Below, piece by piece: positions 55,924-64,000 of a stretch of 64,000 bases of DNA. The notes under the pieces were generated by a model, which worked only from the letters and a program-made list of their open reading frames with translations, ran no database searches and was not told the origin of the DNA. Position 1 is the stretch's first letter, and each line of letters starts with the position of its first letter. The translations under genes were made by a program, and so were the position numbers. The DNA is from Marinobacter vulgaris (GTDB lineage: Bacteria; Pseudomonadota; Gammaproteobacteria; Pseudomonadales; Oleiphilaceae): assembly GCF_003344045.1 (NCBI RefSeq), contig NZ_QFWX01000005.1, positions 62,001 to 126,000 on the forward strand. Direction: 5' to 3'.

Positions 55924-57324
55924 CTAGTTCTTCAGCGCCTGAAACTTTGCTATTGCCTCCTTTCTGCTTTCTTTGAGATCCACGATAGGTCGCGGATACC
56001 CTCCGGGAATAACACCGCCCGACCAGGGCTGGTGAATCCGTTTGTTATCCAGCTTTGCTAGCTCAGGGACGTATTCGCGGATAAACTCGCCGTCCGGGTC
56101 AAACCGTTGGCTCTGGGTGGCGGGATTGAACACCCTAAAATAAGGCGCGGAATCGGTGCCGGTGGAAGCGCTCCACTGCCAGCCGCCGTTGTTGGAAGCC
56201 AGAAAGCCGTCTACCAATTTCGACATGAAATAGGCTTCACCGAGTCGCCAGTCGATAAACAGGTTTTTGGTGAGAAACATGGCCGTGATCATCCGCAGCC
56301 GGTTATGCATCCAGCCAGTCCGGTTTAACTGACGCATGGCGGCATCCACAATGGGGACGCCGGTATTGCCGGTTTTCCAGGCTTCAAAATTTTCTCCGGG
56401 AGTATTCCACTGAAGGGCCTCGGTCTCCGGTTTGAAGGCCCGGCGCATGCTTATCCTCGGGTAATGATAGAGAATATTGATGTAGAAGTCCCGCCAGGCG
56501 ATTTCGTTGGTCCAGGTGGCCAGGCCTTCCTGGTTGCCGCCCATACCCTGGTGCTGGCGGGCGGCGATCAGGCATTGTCTGCCCGACAGTACACCGTTGG
56601 CGAGATAGGGTGAGAGCAGGCTGGTGCCGTCCACTGAGGGTAGGTCGCGAAGATTCTTGTAGTCACCGGCGCGGTTCTCCAGGAATTCCTGCAGCTGGTG
56701 ATGGGCCGCGTCTTCACCGGTCTTCACCAGACGGGGTGGCGGGGTATCGAATCCTTCGGGGGGCTCGTCATAGCTGGCGGCTTTGACGACATCTCCGACC
56801 GGTTCGGGAATGGGGTACAGGGTTGGCGCAGCCGCATCTATCCAGCTGCGCCAGCGGCGTGAGAAGGGAGTGAACACGGAATAGGGCTCGCCCTGCTGGG
56901 TCAGAATGCTGCCAACAGGTGCCACGGTCTGGTCCCGGTATTTGTTTACGGCGACGTTCATGGCGTCTAGGGCCTGTTTCAGGGTTTTGTCCCTGCGCCT
57001 TTCGTTAACTCCGTATTCCTCGTTGAAGTGGATATCCCGGATACTCTCGCTCCGGCAAAAATCCTTCAGTTTTTCAACGCTGTCCGAGAAAGTGGTTGCG
57101 GTAATAAACGACAGCGGAATGCCCAGTCTGGACAGTTCCTGCGAGAGTGCATTGGCGTGGTCCAGAACAAACCGGACACGGGCGGGTGACCAGTCGTGCT
57201 CGCGCCATTGCTCTGGGGTGACGACGAAGCAGGCTCGGACCGGTTGCCGGTGTTTGCAGGCAGCGGTGAGCGCCGCGTTATCGGCCACGCGTAAGTCGTT
57301 TCGGAACCAGACGAGCTGAGTCAT
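55924..57324 (-). CDS. phrB: Deoxyribodipyrimidine photolyase (PhrB)
   Basis: This FAD enzyme repairs cyclobutane pyrimidine dimers with blue light. The 466-residue protein starts TQLVWFRNDLRVADNAAL (antenna-domain Rossmann fold). The FAD-binding C-terminal half is complete: TGVPIVDAAMRQLNRTGWMHNRLR, ASFLTKNL-type helix (AMFLTKNLFIDWRLGE), WQWSASTGTDSAPYFRVFNP. ATG 57324 matches the family start; the frame is open further upstream without similarity. Convergent with moeB. Confidence 0.96.
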   Translation of the reverse strand: MTQLVWFRNDLRVADNAALTAACKHRQPVRACFVVTPEQWREHDWSPARVRFVLDHANALSQELSRLGIPLSFITATTFSDSVEKLKDFCRSESIRDIHFNEEYGVNERRRDKTLKQALDAMNVAVNKYRDQTVAPVGSILTQQGEPYSVFTPFSRRWRSWIDAAAPTLYPIPEPVGDVVKAASYDEPPEGFDTPPPRLVKTGEDAAHHQLQEFLENRAGDYKNLRDLPSVDGTSLLSPYLANGVLSGRQCLIAARQHQGMGGNQEGLATWTNEIAWRDFYINILYHYPRISMRRAFKPETEALQWNTPGENFEAWKTGNTGVPIVDAAMRQLNRTGWMHNRLRMITAMFLTKNLFIDWRLGEAYFMSKLVDGFLASNNGGWQWSASTGTDSAPYFRVFNPATQSQRFDPDGEFIREYVPELAKLDNKRIHQPWSGGVIPGGYPRPIVDLKESRKEAIAKFQALKN

Positions 57325-57456
57325 TGTGTTTCCTATGCCCGGTGACGGTTTGATGGCGGCGGATGGATATTCGCTGGAACATGCTGATTGGATTATAGTT
57401 AATCTCAAAAAACATGGACAAAGAACCGGAAACCGCAACCAAAAATGGAGAACCGG

Positions 57457-57954
57457 ATGCCGACCAGAACGGATGAAACCGCCAATGCCGGCCGTGTGCC
57501 GAATACCGACGGAAAGCTCGCCCTGGGGTGGCGTGAATGGGTTGCCTTGCCAGAGTTTGATATTTCCCGGATCAAGGCGAAAGTGGATACCGGCGCACGC
57601 ACCTCGTGCCTTCACACTTTTCGTACAGAGCCCTACACTGACAGCGGCGAGCGCCGGGTCCGATTCTGGGTGCATCCTATCCAGAATGATCTGCATCATG
57701 TGGTGGAGTGCGATGCGCTGGTGTTGGATGAGCGTAACGTGTCGGATTCCGGCGGGCACAAGGAACTTCGGCTGGTGATCGAAACCCGCCTTGTGCTCGG
57801 GGATACCGAATGGCCGATTGAAATGACCTTGACCAACCGTGACTCCATGCGTTTTCGTATGCTGCTTGGTCGAACGGCAATGGCCCGGCGCGCCATTGTA
57901 CTTCCTGAATGCTCCTATCTTGCCGGCGAACCGGCCCTAAGGACGAAAAAATGA
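57457..57954 (+). CDS. rimB: RimB-like retropepsin-type protease (ATP-dependent zinc protease family)
   Basis: This 165-residue protein belongs to PF05618, historically called ATP-dependent zinc proteases. A retropepsin-like aspartic site is visible in [14 protein letters not shown]. The relative in Pseudomonas, RimB, is encoded with RimK and takes part in control of ribosome glutamylation. Other family blocks are [11 protein letters not shown] and [15 protein letters not shown] 57457 has GGAG at 7 bases; an in-frame ATG at 57445 lacks this. The stop overlaps the rimK start (ATGA). Confidence 0.85.
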   Translation: MPTRTDETANAGRVPNTDGKLALGWREWVALPEFDISRIKAKVDTGARTSCLHTFRTEPYTDSGERRVRFWVHPIQNDLHHVVECDALVLDERNVSDSGGHKELRLVIETRLVLGDTEWPIEMTLTNRDSMRFRMLLGRTAMARRAIVLPECSYLAGEPALRTKK

Positions 57955-58856
57955 AAATTGCGATTCTGTCGCGTAACCGTCATCTCTACTCGACACGTCG
58001 TCTGGTGGAAGAGGGCGTTAACCGGGGTCACGAAGTGAAGGTGATTGATTGCCTGCACTGCTCCATGAATATTACCTCCGCTGACCCGAGGATCCACTAC
58101 CATGAAGAAGTTCTGGAAGACTTTGATGTGGTGATCCCCCGGATCGGTGCCTCGGTGACCTTCTACGGCACGGCCGTGTTGCGGCAGTTTGAAATGATGG
58201 GCGTTTTCCCGGTGAATGAGTCTGTTGCCATTACACGCTCCCGTGACAAGCTGCGCTCACTGCAGCTGCTGGCTCGGAAAGGCGTGGGCATGCCGGTTAC
58301 GGGCTTTGCCAACAAACCGGATAACGTGCCGGAACTGCTGAAAATGGTGGGCGGTGCACCGGTAGTGATCAAGTTGCTGCAGGGTACCCAGGGCATTGGT
58401 GTGGTGCTGGCGGAAACCCGCAAGGCGGCGGAAAGCGTGATTGAGGCCTTCATGGGCCTGAAAGCGGACATCCTGGTGCAGGAGTTCATCAAGGAAGCTG
58501 GTGGCGCCGATATTCGCTGTTTCGTCATCGGTGACAAGGTGATTGCCGCCATGAAACGCCAGGGCGGAGAGGGAGAATTCCGTTCCAACCTGCACCGTGG
58601 AGGCACTGCCTCGCTGATCCGCATCACGCCGGAAGAGCGTCGTACCGCGATTACCGCAGCCAAGTCCATGGGATTGAACGTAGCCGGTGTGGATCTGCTG
58701 CGTTCCAGCCGCGGGCCGCTGGTGATGGAAGTAAACTCTTCACCGGGCCTGGAAGGCATTGAGAATGCCACTGGCAAGAACGTGGCTGGCATGATCATGA
58801 ACTGGACCGAGAAAAATCAGCAGCCCTGGAAAACCCGCACCAAGGGGAGGGGCTGA
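57951..58856 (+). CDS. rimK: Ribosomal protein S6--L-glutamate ligase (RimK)
   Basis: RimK is an ATP-grasp ligase that adds glutamates to the C-terminus of S6. At 301 residues it starts [25 protein letters not shown]-grasp blocks are [38 protein letters not shown] and the metal site [14 protein letters not shown]. It overlaps rimB by 4 bases and precedes an AstE-like gene by one base, so they are co-expressed. In Pseudomonas RimK activity is reported to respond to cyclic-di-GMP. Confidence 0.96.
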   Translation: MKIAILSRNRHLYSTRRLVEEGVNRGHEVKVIDCLHCSMNITSADPRIHYHEEVLEDFDVVIPRIGASVTFYGTAVLRQFEMMGVFPVNESVAITRSRDKLRSLQLLARKGVGMPVTGFANKPDNVPELLKMVGGAPVVIKLLQGTQGIGVVLAETRKAAESVIEAFMGLKADILVQEFIKEAGGADIRCFVIGDKVIAAMKRQGGEGEFRSNLHRGGTASLIRITPEERRTAITAAKSMGLNVAGVDLLRSSRGPLVMEVNSSPGLEGIENATGKNVAGMIMNWTEKNQQPWKTRTKGRG

Positions 58857-58857
58857 G

Positions 58858-59925
58858 ATGGCCGCCCGGGCACCTTTTGTCATGGCCGGCAACGAAATCA
58901 GGCCCGGCACCCGGCAGACGGTGGAAATACCGGTGGCCAAGCTGTACACCCATACGCCGCTGCACGTTCCTGTGGAAGTGGTTCATGGTCGTCGCGGTGG
59001 CCCGGTACTGATGGTGTGTGGCGCGATTCACGGGGATGAAATCAACGGCGTTGAGATCGTGCGCCGGGTGCTGACCAATTCCGCCCTGCGACACCTGCGG
59101 GGCACGCTGGTGGCAGTGCCTATCGTCAATATTTTCGGCTTTGTGCAGCGGACCCGCTACCTGCCGGATCGCCGCGACCTGAACCGGTGTTTCCCCGGCA
59201 CCGAGAGCGGCTCTCTGGGCGGTCGCATCGCTTACCTGCTGCGTACCCAGATCATGGAACATGTCACCCATATCATCGATTTGCACACCGGGGCCATTCA
59301 CCGTTTCAACCTGCCCCAGATTCGCGCGGAACTGAAGAACCCGGAAACCATTCGCATGGCAGAGGCGTTTGGTGCCCCCATCATCATCAATGCCAGTCTG
59401 CGGGAGGGCAGCCTCAGGGCTTACGCCGATTCTCAGGATATTCCGGTGGTCACTTTTGAAGGTGGTGAGGCACTGCGGTTTGACGATGTGGTGATTTCCA
59501 GTGGCGTGAAGGGTGTGATCCGGGTAATGCGGGAACTGGAAATGATTCCCGCCAAGAAGGGACCCAAGGCGCCCAGAAAGCGCTCTGAAACCGCCGCCAA
59601 CTCACAGTGGGTGCGGACTGACACCGACGGCATCATGCGGCCGGTGGCAAGCCTGGGCCAGAAGGTGCGTAAGGGCCAGAAACTCGCTATGGTGGCAGAC
59701 CCGTTTGGCGAGTCTGAAACCGCCGTGCTTTCTCCCTGTTCCGGCATAGTCATCTGTGTCAACAACCTGCCGCTGGTTAACGAGGGCGAGGCGATCTATC
59801 ACATTGCCCGCTTCGATGAACTCAGCGAGGCGGAAAAGGCCATGGACTATTTCCGCAGCAGCTACGAGGGGGATGTGGGCGACGATATGATTCCGGTTCA
59901 CCCCTGGGACGACCGGCAGAGGTAA
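58858..59925 (+). CDS. Succinylglutamate desuccinylase/aspartoacylase-family protein
   Basis: This zinc-dependent carboxypeptidase-like protein has 355 residues. Zn ligands are visible in GAIHGDEINGVE (HxxE) and IDLHTGAIHRFN (third histidine). DRRDLNRCFPG is also typical. A C-terminal lobe (GIMRPVASLGQKVRKGQKLA) resembles a biotinyl-like barrel found in this family. Its location directly after rimK suggests action on glutamyl or related amide bonds, possibly trimming S6 tails; substrate unproven. It starts one base after the rimK stop. Confidence 0.85.
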   Translation: MAARAPFVMAGNEIRPGTRQTVEIPVAKLYTHTPLHVPVEVVHGRRGGPVLMVCGAIHGDEINGVEIVRRVLTNSALRHLRGTLVAVPIVNIFGFVQRTRYLPDRRDLNRCFPGTESGSLGGRIAYLLRTQIMEHVTHIIDLHTGAIHRFNLPQIRAELKNPETIRMAEAFGAPIIINASLREGSLRAYADSQDIPVVTFEGGEALRFDDVVISSGVKGVIRVMRELEMIPAKKGPKAPRKRSETAANSQWVRTDTDGIMRPVASLGQKVRKGQKLAMVADPFGESETAVLSPCSGIVICVNNLPLVNEGEAIYHIARFDELSEAEKAMDYFRSSYEGDVGDDMIPVHPWDDRQR

Positions 59926-59939
59926 CCGGGAGGCGAGTT

Positions 59940-60365
59940 ATGATCTGGGAACAGACTTTTATAGAACTGGCGCCCCTGCGCAGGGGGTTTCACTTGGTGA
60001 CCAACGAAATCCTGGCCCAGGCGCCGGCGTTGCAGAATTGCCAGGTAGGGTTGTTGCATCTGTTCATTCAGCATACATCGGCCTCCCTGGCCATCAACGA
60101 AAATGCTGACCCGGACGTGCGCGGTGATCTGGAACGGCATTTCAACGTGATGGTGCCTGAGAACGCACCCCACTACGAGCACACCCTGGAAGGTCCGGAT
60201 GATATGCCTGCCCACATCAAGAGCGTTCTGGTAGGCCCTTCGCTGACCATTCCGGTAAGGAACGGCCACCTGGCGCTGGGAACCTGGCAGGGCCTCTATC
60301 TGTGCGAGCACCGGGACGGTGCCGGCGGCCGAAAAATCGTGGCGACGCTACAGGGGCGATGGTAG
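59940..60365 (+). CDS. yjbQ: YjbQ-family protein (UPF0047)
   Basis: The 141-residue protein belongs to the conserved YjbQ family, reported to have minor thiamine-phosphate-synthase activity. Family motifs are LLHLFIQHTSASLAINENADP, the DDMPAHIKSVLVG block and LGTWQGLYLCEHR. The conserved histidines could bind a metal. It follows the AstE-like gene by 14 bases with a GGGAGGCGAG Shine-Dalgarno, so it closes the rimB-rimK operon. Confidence 0.92.
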   Translation: MIWEQTFIELAPLRRGFHLVTNEILAQAPALQNCQVGLLHLFIQHTSASLAINENADPDVRGDLERHFNVMVPENAPHYEHTLEGPDDMPAHIKSVLVGPSLTIPVRNGHLALGTWQGLYLCEHRDGAGGRKIVATLQGRW

Positions 60366-60399
60366 GCCCCTGTGACGTGTTATTTGCGGAGCCCGGGAG

Positions 60400-61785
60400 T
60401 CAGAGGTTGGCCTCGGCGTACTCAGCCAGTACCGACCTTGGCACGCCCTGCAAGTGAATGTGCCCGCCGTGACGGAAGCTCTTGAAGCGTTCGGTCATGT
60501 AGGTCAGGCCCGAGCTCAGGGCGCTGAGATAGGGGGTATCGATCTGCGCCAGATTACCCAGGCAGATCACCTTGGAGCCGTTGCCGGCGCGGGTGATGAT
60601 GGTCTTGATCTGGTGCGGCGTCAGGTTCTGGGATTCGTCGATGATGATCAGGCTGTGCTGGAAGCTGCGGCCGCGAATGTAGTTCATGGACTTGAAGTGC
60701 AGGGGTACCTTGCTGAGTATGTAGTCCACGCTGGCGGTCATGTTCTCGTCATCCTCGTGGAGGGCTTCCAGGTTGTCCACGATGGCGCCCAGCCAGGGTT
60801 CCATTTTCTCGGCTTCGGTGCCCGGCAGGAAGCCGATATCCTCATCCAGTCCCTGGGTGCTCCGCGTGGCAATAATGCGCTTGTAGATCTTGCTGGCAAC
60901 GGTCATTTCGATGCAGGCGGCCAGGGCCAGGATGGTTTTGCCGGATCCGGCGGAGCCGGTCAGATTCACCAGGTGGATGTCCGGATCCAGCAGCAGATTG
61001 AGCGCAATGGCCTGATAGATATCCCTTGGCACCAGGCCCCAGACTTCCTCGTTCATCAGATCGTGCTGATGAAGGTCACGAATGACAATCTGTTGCTCGC
61101 TGACCTCTGACACCTTGCCGACAAAACCCTGCTGATCAATCACGAACTCATTGATGGTCAGTTTGGCCAGGTCACCCTCCCGGCGCAGTATGTGTTCGGT
61201 GATACCCTCGCGCTGGATGGTTTCCACTTTTTCGATGGTGTCCCAGAAGGAATTGGGGAACTCCTTGTAACCCTTGGGCAGCAGGTCGATGTCGTCCAGC
61301 AGCATGTCGTTGTGGTAGTCCTGGGCTTCCACACCGAAGCCACGGGCCTTCAACCGCATGTTGATGTCTTTGCTGACAAGGATGATGTCGCGGGACTTGT
61401 GTCGTGCCTGCAGGGCCGCGAGGGTGTTGATAATCTTGTTGTCGTTGAGGTGCTCCGGCAGGCCGTGGTTGCCCTGATACTCTGTGCTCATCAGTATCGA
61501 CAGTGTGCCCAGCGGCTGTGCCTTTTTGCCGCGCACGATGGCAACGCCCTTCTCGATCTCTCCCGGGCTGGCATCGCCTAACAGCTTGTCGATGTTGCGG
61601 ATTGCCTGGCGGCAGTCGGCGGCGACCGCCTGCTTGCCGGATTTGAGGCTGTCGAGTTCTTCGAGGACGGTCATCGGAATGATGACATCGTGTTCTTCAA
61701 AGTTCAGGAGGGCATTCGGGTCGTGGATAAGGACATTGGTATCGAGGACGTACATCTTTCTGCGAGCCTGCGGTGCTCTTGGCAT
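60400..61785 (-). CDS. PhoH-family PIN-domain ATPase
   Basis: This 461-residue protein has an N-terminal PIN nuclease domain (YVLDTNVLIHDPNALLNF with acidic residues) and a C-terminal PhoH P-loop domain (Walker A LTGSAGSGKTILALA, FIIDE-like IIIDESQNL). PIN-PhoH fusions such as YlaK/PhoH2 are RNA nuclease-helicases. The start at ATG 61785 adds a short basic leader before the PIN domain. It lies downstream of a CBS-domain gene on the same strand. Confidence 0.93.
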   Translation of the reverse strand: MPRAPQARRKMYVLDTNVLIHDPNALLNFEEHDVIIPMTVLEELDSLKSGKQAVAADCRQAIRNIDKLLGDASPGEIEKGVAIVRGKKAQPLGTLSILMSTEYQGNHGLPEHLNDNKIINTLAALQARHKSRDIILVSKDINMRLKARGFGVEAQDYHNDMLLDDIDLLPKGYKEFPNSFWDTIEKVETIQREGITEHILRREGDLAKLTINEFVIDQQGFVGKVSEVSEQQIVIRDLHQHDLMNEEVWGLVPRDIYQAIALNLLLDPDIHLVNLTGSAGSGKTILALAACIEMTVASKIYKRIIATRSTQGLDEDIGFLPGTEAEKMEPWLGAIVDNLEALHEDDENMTASVDYILSKVPLHFKSMNYIRGRSFQHSLIIIDESQNLTPHQIKTIITRAGNGSKVICLGNLAQIDTPYLSALSSGLTYMTERFKSFRHGGHIHLQGVPRSVLAEYAEANL

Positions 61786-61805
61786 AGGGTGTGATACCTC
61801 TCTGG

Positions 61806-62297
61806 TCAGCCGTTCCCGGCACAGCGTTTGGTGAGCTCCTGGTCGGAGATCAGTTTGAGCATGTCGTACGTGGTTACAATTCCGGTGATCTTTTCGTCTT
61901 TGGTAATGAAAATCCGGTGCAGGTGCTCACGCATCATGATATCGGCAATGTCGCGCACTGGCGTTTGCTCGTCAACCGATAAAACGATGGGGGTCATGAT
62001 GTCGCGAACTTCTACCGGCACCTTCCCCATTTCCTCGAAAATAACCATGCGAAGACGCCTGGCTTCCTGCTCCTCTTCCGGGGTCATGCGGGTCTCGGTT
62101 TCGGGGCGGCTGGCGTTCCAGCGGAATTCGGTGATGTCTTTGAGGGTGGCAATGCCGATTATTTCACCGCTCTCGTCGGTTACAGGGCTGCCGGTGATCT
62201 CGTTATCGGTGAGGAATCTTGCCAGCCGGTCCATTGTCCATGACTGGGGTACGGCCTTTATGCTCGGGGTCATGATCTCGTAGGCGAGAACGGTCAT
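61806..62297 (-). CDS. CBS-domain pair protein
   Basis: The core has two CBS motifs: AYEIMTPSIKAVPQS to GIATLKDITEF, and VRDIMTPIVLSVDEQ to GIVTTYDMLKLI. CBS pairs bind adenine nucleotides and regulate partner proteins. No catalytic domain is attached. The start is uncertain: ATG 62297 places translation just before the first CBS domain (163 residues), while ATGs at 62363 and 62390 would add a weakly characteristic leader. Downstream of it lies the PhoH gene. Confidence 0.8.
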   Translation of the reverse strand: MTVLAYEIMTPSIKAVPQSWTMDRLARFLTDNEITGSPVTDESGEIIGIATLKDITEFRWNASRPETETRMTPEEEQEARRLRMVIFEEMGKVPVEVRDIMTPIVLSVDEQTPVRDIADIMMREHLHRIFITKDEKITGIVTTYDMLKLISDQELTKRCAGNG

Positions 62298-62460
62298 TGA
62301 CGATGCGGCTCCGTTAACAGGTCCTTTGTCAAAGAGCTTAGCTGTTACTGCCTGGCTAGTCATCCCCTGATTGAGTTTTAACGACCACATCCGTCAACCC
62401 GGCATCGTGATCAATGCCTGCAGCCAGGGGGCCGGGATTGATCACTGAATGCCGGTACGG

Positions 62461-62715
62461 TCACTTTTCAGGCAAGGTGACGTTCAGCTCCAGGACCGAG
62501 CAGCTGTCGTTACGGTCGACTTCCACCTGCACCATATCGTCACTGATCTGAACGTACTTGCGGATGACCTCAAGCAGCTCCTTCTGCAGTGCTGGCAGGT
62601 AATCGGGCTGTTCACGCTGGCCCCGCTCATGGGCAACAATGATCTGAAGCCGTTCTTTGGCAACGCTGGCGGTCCGGTTATCCTTCTTGCTCTTGAAATA
62701 GTCGAAGAAACTCAT
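62461..62715 (-). CDS. minE: Cell-division topological factor MinE
   Basis: MinE drives oscillation of the MinCD inhibitor by stimulating MinD ATPase. The 84-residue protein has the N-terminal membrane and MinD-binding part ([20 protein letters not shown]) and the C-terminal dimer domain with [20 protein letters not shown]. It lies 3 bases after minD in the standard minCDE order. Confidence 0.97.
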   Translation of the reverse strand: MSFFDYFKSKKDNRTASVAKERLQIIVAHERGQREQPDYLPALQKELLEVIRKYVQISDDMVQVEVDRNDSCSVLELNVTLPEK

Positions 62716-62718
62716 CCG

Positions 62719-63531
62719 TCAGCCCCCCTTGAACATCCGTGAGAAGAAACCCTTTTTCTGGGACGACATAAAACGATGTTCGCGTTCCTCACCCAATAGA
62801 CGGGCAACAGCATCTTCATAGGCCTGCCCGGCGTCGCTTTCTTCCTCGAGGATTACCGGTAGCCCCTGGTTGGAGGCGTTCAGCACGATCTGGGATTCCG
62901 GAATCACGCCCAGCAGGGGAATGGCGAGGATTTCTTCCACATCCGCCACCGACAGCATCTCGCCCCGGTCTACCCGGTCGGGGTTGTAGCGGGTCAGCAG
63001 CAGATGTTCCTTGACCGGGTCCTGGCCCATTTCAGCGCGCCGTGACTTGCTTTGCAGAATGCCGAGTATGCGGTCAGAGTCCCGCACCGAGGACACTTCC
63101 GGGTTGGTAACCACCACGGCCTCGTCAGCATAGTAAAGCGCCATCAGCGCACCGTGCTCAATGCCCGCAGGTGAATCGCAGACAATGTAGTCAAACCGTT
63201 CGGACAGCTCGTTGATTACCTTTTCAACGCCCTCTTTGGTGAGGGCTTCCTTCTCCCGGGTCTGGGAGGCCGGAAGAATGTAAAGGGTATCGACCCGCTT
63301 GTCCCGAATCAGGGCCTGGTTGAGTGTGGCTTCGCCCTGGATCACGTTCACGAAGTCGTACACCACCCTGCGTTCGCAGTTCATGATGAGATCCAGGTTG
63401 CGCAGGCCCACGTCAAAATCAATGACCACGGTCTTGTGGCCACGTTTGGCCAGGCCGGTGCTGATAGAGGCGCTGGTTGTGGTTTTACCTACGCCACCTT
63501 TTCCTGAGGTAACGACAATGATTCTAGCCAA
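62719..63531 (-). CDS. minD: Septum-site determining ATPase MinD
   Basis: MinD is a membrane-bound ParA/MinD-type ATPase. It recruits MinC and is released by MinE. The 270-residue protein has the deviant Walker A SGKGGVGKTT, VIDFDVGLRNLDLIMN and YIVCDSPAGIEHGA. The C-terminal amphipathic membrane helix is GFFSRMFKGG. The start is TTG at 63529-63531, supported by AGGAA 7 bases upstream and the conserved MARIIVVTSG beginning. Confidence 0.97.
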   Translation of the reverse strand: MARIIVVTSGKGGVGKTTTSASISTGLAKRGHKTVVIDFDVGLRNLDLIMNCERRVVYDFVNVIQGEATLNQALIRDKRVDTLYILPASQTREKEALTKEGVEKVINELSERFDYIVCDSPAGIEHGALMALYYADEAVVVTNPEVSSVRDSDRILGILQSKSRRAEMGQDPVKEHLLLTRYNPDRVDRGEMLSVADVEEILAIPLLGVIPESQIVLNASNQGLPVILEEESDAGQAYEDAVARLLGEEREHRFMSSQKKGFFSRMFKGG

Positions 63532-63596
63532 GGTTGCATTCCTGTTTTGCGGTGGATTCGTCGTTTTCCCCGCCTGTGCGGGTAATTACGCTCTGA

Positions 63597-64000
63597 TCAG
63601 GCCTTTTCCAGTGGCGTTACCACCAGCAGGTCATCCCTGAGCTGGATCTGGACGGCGGTTTTCCAGCCATTGTCCTGAAGATCTTCTGAGATTTTATAGT
63701 GTCCGGCGATGGACACAAGCTCTGCTTCAAGAGACTGGCAGAATACCCGCGCGTGTTCGGCCCCGTGAATACCTGCAAGGGCCCGACCACGGAGCGGTCC
63801 ATAGACATGGACGTTGCCCGCTGCCAGCACTTCCGCGCCGGCCTGTACTGGCGCCAGGATAATCAGGTCGCCATCGGGGGCGTATACCTGCTGGCCGGAA
63901 CGCACCGGTTGGTTGATGATTTTCGCCGCGGCCGGCTCAGCGCGGGTTTCCACTCTTGCGGGGGTCGGGCTGTCTGCGGCTCCGGTGGTCTCAGTGGCGG
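63597..64000 (-). CDS. minC: Septum-site determining protein MinC (5' end outside window)
   Basis: The visible C-terminal part includes the MinC beta-helix domain: QVYAPDGDLIILAPVQAGAE, GNVHVYGPLRGRALAGIHG and the hydrophobic end. MinC inhibits FtsZ polymerisation away from midcell. The frame remains open to the right edge, through a Pro/Ala-rich linker. The N-terminal FtsZ-inhibiting domain therefore lies beyond the window. Confidence 0.95.
   Translation of the reverse strand, partial: ATETTGAADSPTPARVETRAEPAAAKIINQPVRSGQQVYAPDGDLIILAPVQAGAEVLAAGNVHVYGPLRGRALAGIHGAEHARVFCQSLEAELVSIAGHYKISEDLQDNGWKTAVQIQLRDDLLVVTPLEKA

Overview
The window is a chromosomal segment of a Gram-negative gammaproteobacterium. 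Gene content and order resemble Marinobacter or a close relative. The evidence for this is the lipB-type cluster (rsfS-rlmH-mrdA-rodA-mltB-rlpA-dacA-ybeD-lipB), the rpsF-rpsR-DUF2232-rplI order, an Anr/Fnr-type regulator, a pyrophosphate-type phosphofructokinase and a minCDE operon. The assignment to Marinobacter is an inference from gene order and protein character, not from a search. Most of the window is dense, ordinary housekeeping sequence of fairly high GC.

Left part (1-20.6 kb): a cut-off membrane protein with a degenerate GGDEF domain points left. To the right, proA, nadD, rsfS, rlmH, mrdA (PBP2), rodA, mltB, rlpA, dacA, ybeD and lipB form a long co-directional block for proline and NAD synthesis, ribosome maturation, cell-wall elongation and lipoylation. 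An ABC1-type kinase, a YqaA membrane protein (opposite strand), a chemoreceptor, a glutaredoxin, a PPi-phosphofructokinase (opposite strand), mpl, ubiX and an acyl-CoA dehydrogenase follow.

Accessory region (about 20.6-25.0 kb): an AT-richer stretch lies between the acyl-CoA dehydrogenase terminator and a tRNA-Leu(CAG). It holds a PAS-PAS-GGDEF diguanylate cyclase, a decayed 779-bp IS6-family element whose left end touches the cyclase stop codon, a small stand-alone globin, and a second PAS-GGDEF gene interrupted by two stop codons. Short repeats lie near both edges. This is the most unusual part of the window: an apparent globin plus cyclic-di-GMP island in decay.

Middle (25.3-43.9 kb): rnr-rlmB; rpsF-rpsR-DUF2232-rplI; dnaB-alr; an RmlD-like protein; then on the minus strand an Anr-type regulator with an FNR-like box just upstream, and the GTPase gene ylqF. 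Next come a Spy-like periplasmic protein, a lipA-chemoreceptor-RND exporter run, metY and tRNA-Met.

Right part (43.9-64 kb): a minus-strand run encodes TPR lipoprotein, lolB, ispE, tRNA-Gln, prs, rplY, pth, ychF and a phosphopantetheinyl transferase. The plus-strand run is hemA-prfA-prmC-moeB, closed by a 107-bp element with perfect 27-bp inverted arms. A photolyase follows, then a tight operon of a RimB-like retropepsin, RimK, an AstE/aspartoacylase-like enzyme and YjbQ. On the minus strand are PhoH, a CBS-domain protein and minE-minD-minC, with minC cut by the window edge. The S6 protein encoded earlier in the window ends in an acidic tail and is the expected RimK substrate.
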